Source: Bryobacterales bacterium (GTDB lineage: Bacteria; Acidobacteriota; Terriglobia; Bryobacterales; Bryobacteraceae). Taken from it: 37,436 bases of DNA. The stretch lies in NCBI GenBank assembly GCA_016789785.1, contig JAEUQE010000068.1, positions 1 through 37,436 of the forward strand. The letters are read 5' to 3'. The position numbers and the translations under genes were made by a program. Each line of letters begins with the position of its first letter. The stretch's first letter is position 1. Positions 32,974 to 37,436 of this stretch are shown here, one piece after another. Under the pieces are notes generated by a model. It did not search any database, was not told the origin of the DNA, and worked only from the letters and a program-made list of their open reading frames with translations.

Positions 32974-34617
32974 TCAGGCTTCCACCCAGTTCCGGCGCTC
33001 CACGAACGTTGGTGGCTCGTACGTTACGCCCTGGGCCAGACGGCGCTCTTCGCGTTTCGCGGTCCAAAGCAAGAACGGACCCATCAAAGCGGAGGCCGAC
33101 CTCGCCATCCACCCGAACTCGCGCTCAATCTCCTTGCGGAGTTCGCGCACGCGGGCCGCCACGGCCTCGTTGGTATCCCGCAGTTGCCGCTCCATCGCCC
33201 ACAACGCCCCCGCATACACGTTCCGCAGGCTGCGCACTTCAAACTGGAACCGCTCCCGCACGCGCGCATCCGGATGATTGTGATACCGCTTCCATCCCTG
33301 CAGCGTGGTGCGGACAATCCGGTACAGGCTCGGCCCGTTCCGCTCAAAATCACGCTGAAACGCGAAATCGAGATAAGACTTCGATTGGTCGGGCGTAATG
33401 GCCGGATGCTGGAAATTGAACTTGTACTGGCCATGAATATCCGCCAAATCCACATCGAGCAACCGGCCCTCCTCTTTGATCTGATGATAGAGCGGTGTAC
33501 CCGGCACGGGCGTGTAGAGCATGAACTGATGAAAATCGGTGTTGTGCTCCACCGCATATTCGATTTCTTCGCGAATGTTCTCAGGCGTATGATGCTCCAG
33601 ACCCACAATGGTCGAACCCAATAGCTTGATTCCGTGATCCGACATCTCGTGGACCAGCGCCCTGGTATCCACGCCATTCAGCTTCGCGTAACTCGACCGG
33701 GGCGACTCCAGCCCCAGCCATGTCCACGAAACGCCAAGCTCCACCAGCTCCTCCATGGTGTACTTCCGGATCGCATTCGCCGAACTGAAGATGTAGAACA
33801 GCCAGCTCTTGGCATCCTGTTTCATGCGCTCGAGCAATTGCAGAGCCCGCTTGCGGTTCAACAGAAAGTTCTCATCCATGACAAAGAACGACTTCGATCC
33901 GAGCTTCTTTTCAAGGTCCCGCATCACTTCGAATAACTCATCGCCGGTTCGGAAGAAGTCCATCGACTTACCCTTGCCGCCGAAAAAAGCCGACGTTGTG
34001 CAGAAGTTACACCCCATGGGGCAACCCACCGAAGGAATCACCGTGGCCGCCGTGGACGAGCGGCTCTCCGGCACCTTGATGCCCATCACGCGCAGATCGA
34101 AACCGGACACGATCTCCGGATGCCGGATCGGCGCTGTCACATCTTCGCCGAGATACTCGCGCATCCATTTCACGCCGTCGCCCTTCACGATGTGATCGGC
34201 GTCAATCATGTACTCGATGCCCGGGATCGCGGTGACATGGCCGCCCACAACGATCACGGATCGCGGCGACAACTCGCGGACCATGCGGCACATCTCCCGC
34301 ACCTTGCCGACATTGACGATGATGGAACTGATGCCGACCACGTCGTAAGCGTGCTCCCGCAGCTCCCGCGCGAAGTCGTCGCGCTTCGGGAAGTCGAGCA
34401 CCGTGCACGGCGCCGTGATGTTTTCCTGAATCATCATGATGCCCCACGAGCGGTGGAACATGCGGAGCGAAAACGCGCCTTGCGCGCGCGTCACCTGATT
34501 ATGATAGAGCTCCATCGGGTTGATGGAGCGGCTGCCGAAGGGATCATCTTGAGCGTAGGGTCCGAAGACGGAGGAGAGGAGTACACGGGCTTGGGAGCCT
34601 TTGGGATGAGATGTCAT
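32974..34617 (-). CDS. Cobalamin-binding-domain radical SAM protein
   Basis: The 547-residue protein has an N-terminal Rossmann-like B12-binding-type domain (about residues 80-150: 'YDVVGISSIIVNVGKVREMC', 'VIVVGGHVTAIPGIEYM', 'IVKGDG'), without a visible DxHxxG cobalamin loop. The radical-SAM motif is Cys199-x3-Cys203-x2-Cys206 ('VGCPMGCNFCTTS'). TIM-barrel segments follow ('FFVMDENFLLNRKRALQLLE', 'WTWLGLESPRSSYAKLNGVD', 'VPGTPLYHQI') and a helical C-terminus. Many relatives are methyltransferases or anaerobic-type carbon-chain modifiers; the substrate is unknown. Length is usual. It converges on the sigma-like gene and is divergent from the pyruvyl transferase (125 bp). Confidence 0.88.
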   Translation of the reverse strand: MTSHPKGSQARVLLSSVFGPYAQDDPFGSRSINPMELYHNQVTRAQGAFSLRMFHRSWGIMMIQENITAPCTVLDFPKRDDFARELREHAYDVVGISSIIVNVGKVREMCRMVRELSPRSVIVVGGHVTAIPGIEYMIDADHIVKGDGVKWMREYLGEDVTAPIRHPEIVSGFDLRVMGIKVPESRSSTAATVIPSVGCPMGCNFCTTSAFFGGKGKSMDFFRTGDELFEVMRDLEKKLGSKSFFVMDENFLLNRKRALQLLERMKQDAKSWLFYIFSSANAIRKYTMEELVELGVSWTWLGLESPRSSYAKLNGVDTRALVHEMSDHGIKLLGSTIVGLEHHTPENIREEIEYAVEHNTDFHQFMLYTPVPGTPLYHQIKEEGRLLDVDLADIHGQYKFNFQHPAITPDQSKSYLDFAFQRDFERNGPSLYRIVRTTLQGWKRYHNHPDARVRERFQFEVRSLRNVYAGALWAMERQLRDTNEAVAARVRELRKEIEREFGWMARSASALMGPFLLWTAKREERRLAQGVTYEPPTFVERRNWVEA

Positions 34618-34699
34618 GATTCACAAGGCCTCAAGCGTATCACTATAGCTCGCCGCGTGCCCTCCGTGCTTGCAAAATTTGGGACAAATCCGCACCATT

Positions 34700-34728
34700 T
34701 TGTCAAGTTGCGAGATACAACGTACAAT
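34700..34728 (+). promoter_or_regulatory. Sigma-70-type promoter of the pyruvyl transferase family gene
   Basis: TTGTCA (34700-34705) and TACAAT (34723-34728) are separated by 17 bp, with 5 of 6 matches to each consensus. Transcription would start near 34735, leaving only about 8 nt before ATG 34743, so the message is nearly leaderless. The -10 overlaps an upstream in-frame TTG (34728), which rules that out as the start. Confidence 0.65.
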
Positions 34729-34742
34729 TGGAAGTTATAAAT

Positions 34743-36089
34743 ATGACTACCCTGACACGCCGCCATTTCTTCCTCAGCCCCGCCGCGATTGGCACGCCTG
34801 CCGCCGCGCAGAATCGCAAACGCGTGCCGCGCATTCTGCTGCGCAGTTCGTGGCAGAGCGTGAACATCGGCGACGTCGGGCACACGCCGGGCGCTCTGGC
34901 GTTGCTGCAGAAACACTTTGCCGAAGCCGAACTCATGTTGTGGCCAGGCCGGCTCGGCCACGGCTCGCGAGACCTGCTTACGAAGAACTACCCGCGTCTA
35001 CGCATCGTCGAGGGCGGCCTCGGCAAGGACGATCTCCCGTCGACATCCGAACTTGCTAAAGCGTGGCAGGAAGCCGATCTCTATCTCAGCGGTTCCGGAT
35101 CGGGGTTTCCCGCAAGCAACCACGCCGTAGCGTTTCACAAGGCGACCGGCAAGCCGGTGGGCGTTTTCGGCGTGAGCACGGATCCCATCTCCGGATTCGG
35201 CGATGGACGCGAACCCGAAGGCGGCACGCTTGCCAACCTGCGGAGGAAGGCTGTGAAGCTTCCGCCTACCCATCTGAGCAGCGAGTTGCGCTACGTGATC
35301 GACCGCGCCGCCTTCTTCTTCTGCCGCGACACGATTTCGCGCGATTATCTCCGGGCGCAGGGTGTAAAGACTCCAGTGCTGGAGTTTGGGCCCGACGCGC
35401 AACTCGGCATGAACATCCGTGACGATGCGGCAGGGCTGGCCTTCCTCAACCAGCACGGCCTGGAAGACGGTAAGTTCATTTGCGTCATTCCCAGGCTGCG
35501 TTACACCCCGTACTACCGCATCCGCAACACGGCCCGTGTCCCCTCCGACGATGTGAAGGACGCAATCAACACTCGCACCACGGAACGCGACCACGGCAAG
35601 ATCCGCGAATTGATCATCTCCTATGTCAAGAACACGGGCAACAAAGTGCTCGCGTGCGCCGAGATGACTTATCAGGTGGAGATGGCAAAGGAGGTGCTGG
35701 TGGACCCGCTTCCGGCGGAGGTGAAGCGCAACGTGGTGTGGCGCGATCGCTTCTGGCTGCCCGATGAAGCGGCCTCAGTGTATTCCAAGGCACTGGCGGT
35801 GATCAGCGTGGAGTGCCACTCGCCGCTGATTGCCTTGCACAACGGCACACCGGCATTCTACGTCCGTCAGCCCACCGATACATGCAAGGGCCAGATGTAC
35901 CGCGATTTCGGCGCGAGCGAGTGGTTCTTCGAAGTGGACGAGACCAGCGGCGATCAACTGTGGTCCCGGCTTGGCGCAATCCATCGCGATCGCGCGCGCG
36001 CAAAACAACAGGTGCGCTCGATCATGGCCACGGTGGAAAAGTTACAGAAGCGCATGGTGGATCAGGTACGCGCCGCCTGCCGGGCGTAG
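34743..36089 (+). CDS. Polysaccharide pyruvyl transferase family protein, Tat-exported
   Basis: This 448-residue protein starts at ATG 34743. The N-terminus 'MTTLTRRHFFLSPAAIGTPA' is a short twin-arginine-like signal. The body matches the pyruvyl-transferase family: 'SWQSVNIGDVGHTPGALALL' near residue 37, 'ADLYLSGSGSGF', 'FFFCRDTISRDYL', 'KFICVIPRLRYTPYYRI', 'ISVECHSPLIALHNGTPAFY'. Classic members add ketal pyruvate from PEP to exopolysaccharides in the cytoplasm; a Tat-exported relative cannot use cytoplasmic PEP, so its reaction may differ. A Sec signal or anchored form cannot be excluded. It is followed 112 bp later by a GH28 gene on the same strand, suggesting a polysaccharide context. 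Confidence 0.82.
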   Translation: MTTLTRRHFFLSPAAIGTPAAAQNRKRVPRILLRSSWQSVNIGDVGHTPGALALLQKHFAEAELMLWPGRLGHGSRDLLTKNYPRLRIVEGGLGKDDLPSTSELAKAWQEADLYLSGSGSGFPASNHAVAFHKATGKPVGVFGVSTDPISGFGDGREPEGGTLANLRRKAVKLPPTHLSSELRYVIDRAAFFFCRDTISRDYLRAQGVKTPVLEFGPDAQLGMNIRDDAAGLAFLNQHGLEDGKFICVIPRLRYTPYYRIRNTARVPSDDVKDAINTRTTERDHGKIRELIISYVKNTGNKVLACAEMTYQVEMAKEVLVDPLPAEVKRNVVWRDRFWLPDEAASVYSKALAVISVECHSPLIALHNGTPAFYVRQPTDTCKGQMYRDFGASEWFFEVDETSGDQLWSRLGAIHRDRARAKQQVRSIMATVEKLQKRMVDQVRAACRA

Positions 36090-36201
36090 GTGCTCAAGAC
36101 AACTACATCACAAGATGTTTGGTTGCCGCAGGCCACTTCCAGTGATTGGCGGGCCCGGCTCAGCGCCGCCGGCTCTGATACACTCCGGCCGGAGGTACTC
36201 C

Positions 36202-37436
36202 ATGCGCAACCCGGAGACGTCCCGGCGCCGGTGGTTCGGATATGGAGCAGCGGCATCACTCGGCGCGCCATCAGCCTTCGCCGCCTCACCGGCTGCACGC
36301 GGCATCTACAATGTCCGCGATCTCGGCGCGAAGGGCGATGGGATCGCGCTCGACACCAATGCCATCCAGAGGGCGATTGACGCGGCCAGCGAGGCTGGCG
36401 GCGGCCGCGTGTACTTCGCGCCGGGGCGCTATCTCAGTGGCGGCCTCGCACTGCGAAGCCGCGTGACGCTGGAACTGGAGAACGGCGCCACCTTGCTCGG
36501 CAGCCGCGACCTCAACCATTACCCGAAGCGTATTCCCGCACTCCGTTCCTACACTGACAATTACGTCGACAGATGTTTGATCTACGCGGAGAACGCCGAG
36601 GACGTCGCAATCACCGGGATGGGCAAGATCGACGGCCAGGGCAAGTCCTTTCCGGGGCCATATCTGGCGCGCCCTTACCTGATCCGCATGGTGGGATGCC
36701 GCGGCGTTTCTGTCTCGAACATCACACTGCTCGATTCGCCGATGTGGGTCCAGCACTACCTCGCCTGCGACGAAGTGGATATCCGGTCCATCCGCGTGCA
36801 CAGCCGCGCGAACGCCAATAACGACGGCATCGATATTGATGGCTGCCACCGCGTGCGTATCTCCGATTGCGAGATCTCCTCGGGCGACGACGCGATTGTG
36901 CTCAAGAGCACATTGGCGCGCCTCACCAGGGATGTCGTGATCACCAACTGCGTGCTCAGCAGTCACTGCAACGCTTTGAAGCTTGGCACGGAGACCAACG
37001 GCGGCTTCCAAAACATTTCCATCTCGAATTGTTCGATCCACGACACGCGGCTCTCGGGTGTCACGCTGCAGATTGTCGACGGCGGAGTGCTCGACGGCGT
37101 GACCATCTCGAACATCACGATGCATCGCGTGAACAATCCGCTATTTCTGCGGCTCGGCAATCGAGCCCGTCCGTTCGTGAAAGGTGGCGAAACGCCGGGC
37201 ACCGGCCGCATGCACAATATCACCATCAGCAACATTGAGGCGCACGGGGGCACACGCACCGGATGCGCGATTTCCGGCCTTCCCGGTCACTCGATTGAAA
37301 ACGTAACACTCGCCAATCTGCGGTTGTCGTTTGAAGGTGGTGGAACTGGTGAAGACGCGGGACGCACCGTGCCTGAGAGCCCGGATCGCTACCCGGAGCA
37401 TCACATGTTCGGCACTCTTCCGACCTATGGGCTCTT
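36202..37436 (+). CDS. Glycoside hydrolase family 28 (polygalacturonase-like), 3' end beyond window
   Basis: The frame opens at ATG 36202, 6 nt after GGAGG (36191-36195), and stays open to the window end: 411 codons are visible. The N-terminus has 'SRRRWFGYGAAASLGAPSAF', a likely Tat signal. The catalytic segment starts 'YNVRDLGAKGDGIALDTNAI', as in GH28 enzymes, with 'NNDGIDIDG' near residue 205, 'SGDDAIVLKS' near 227 and 'CNALKLGTE' near 255; these hold the conserved Asp residues of the active site. The right-handed beta-helix continues as repeated 'ISNCSIHD'-type turns. It should hydrolyse pectin-like or related polyuronide/glycan substrates outside the cytoplasm. The specificity is not decided by sequence. 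Confidence 0.93.
   Translation, partial: MRNPETSRRRWFGYGAAASLGAPSAFAASPAARGIYNVRDLGAKGDGIALDTNAIQRAIDAASEAGGGRVYFAPGRYLSGGLALRSRVTLELENGATLLGSRDLNHYPKRIPALRSYTDNYVDRCLIYAENAEDVAITGMGKIDGQGKSFPGPYLARPYLIRMVGCRGVSVSNITLLDSPMWVQHYLACDEVDIRSIRVHSRANANNDGIDIDGCHRVRISDCEISSGDDAIVLKSTLARLTRDVVITNCVLSSHCNALKLGTETNGGFQNISISNCSIHDTRLSGVTLQIVDGGVLDGVTISNITMHRVNNPLFLRLGNRARPFVKGGETPGTGRMHNITISNIEAHGGTRTGCAISGLPGHSIENVTLANLRLSFEGGGTGEDAGRTVPESPDRYPEHHMFGTLPTYGL

Noticed and set aside
1..37436. CRISPR arrays, insertion sequences or prophage
   Set aside because: No regularly spaced direct repeats, transposase or phage motifs were seen; the internal repetition in 7765-13083 is protein-domain repetition, not a CRISPR array.

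Overview
The window looks like a chromosomal segment of a high-G+C soil-type bacterium, most likely an acidobacterium of the Solibacter/Bryobacter group. This is inferred from gene content: a DUF1549/DUF1553 plus DUF1501 pair, a winged-helix/TM/TolB-propeller regulator, giant DUF11-repeat and PEP-CTERM secreted proteins, a Reg_prop sensor kinase, several Tat-exported enzymes, and a dnaK-dnaJ-hspR heat-shock operon. No rRNA, phage, insertion sequence or CRISPR array was seen.

Layout. 1-6806: the 3' end of a HlyD-type adaptor; a leftward M20 peptidase and Gfo/Idh/MocA oxidoreductase pair; and, divergently, the DUF1549/DUF1553 and DUF1501 pair. 6807-7091 is non-coding and holds a perfect hairpin and a repeat-like segment. 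7092-15469 (leftward): a CadC-like transmembrane regulator with a propeller, then a 1772-residue adhesin-like DUF11 protein and a small PEP-CTERM protein. 15663-20922 (leftward): a three-gene signalling operon made of a receiver-PP2C phosphatase, a large propeller sensor kinase and a stand-alone receiver. 21107-24139: a mixed zone with a vapC-like relic, a four-repeat secretin-N-domain-like protein, DUF177/YceD, tRNA-Gly(UCC) and a two-gene module in which both genes appear frameshifted. 24273-28790: an orphan ModA-like protein divergent from dnaK-dnaJ-hspR. 28833-32926: a phosphoesterase, a degenerate radical-SAM (spore-photoproduct-lyase-like) ORF, an ALDH7-type dehydrogenase and a sigma-like protein with a C-terminal zinc-binding motif. 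32974-37436: a cobalamin-type radical SAM protein, a Tat-exported polysaccharide pyruvyl transferase family protein and a GH28 pectinase cut by the window edge; the GH28 gene is open to the last base.

How genes work together. DnaK and DnaJ form the Hsp70 machine and the MerR-type HspR is their likely repressor; a degenerate HAIR-like element overlaps a good sigma-70 promoter upstream of dnaK. The signalling operon should pass an external or periplasmic cue sensed by the propeller kinase to two receivers, one with a PP2C (SpoIIE-type) output. The DUF11 and PEP-CTERM proteins are probably made together and exported.

The most unusual items are the radical-SAM relative that has lost two of its three cluster cysteines, the sigma-like/zinc-finger fusion, the STN-like repeat protein with no secretin pore, and the cluster of three frameshifted genes around tRNA-Gly. 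All family assignments come from reading motifs by eye; no database search was run.
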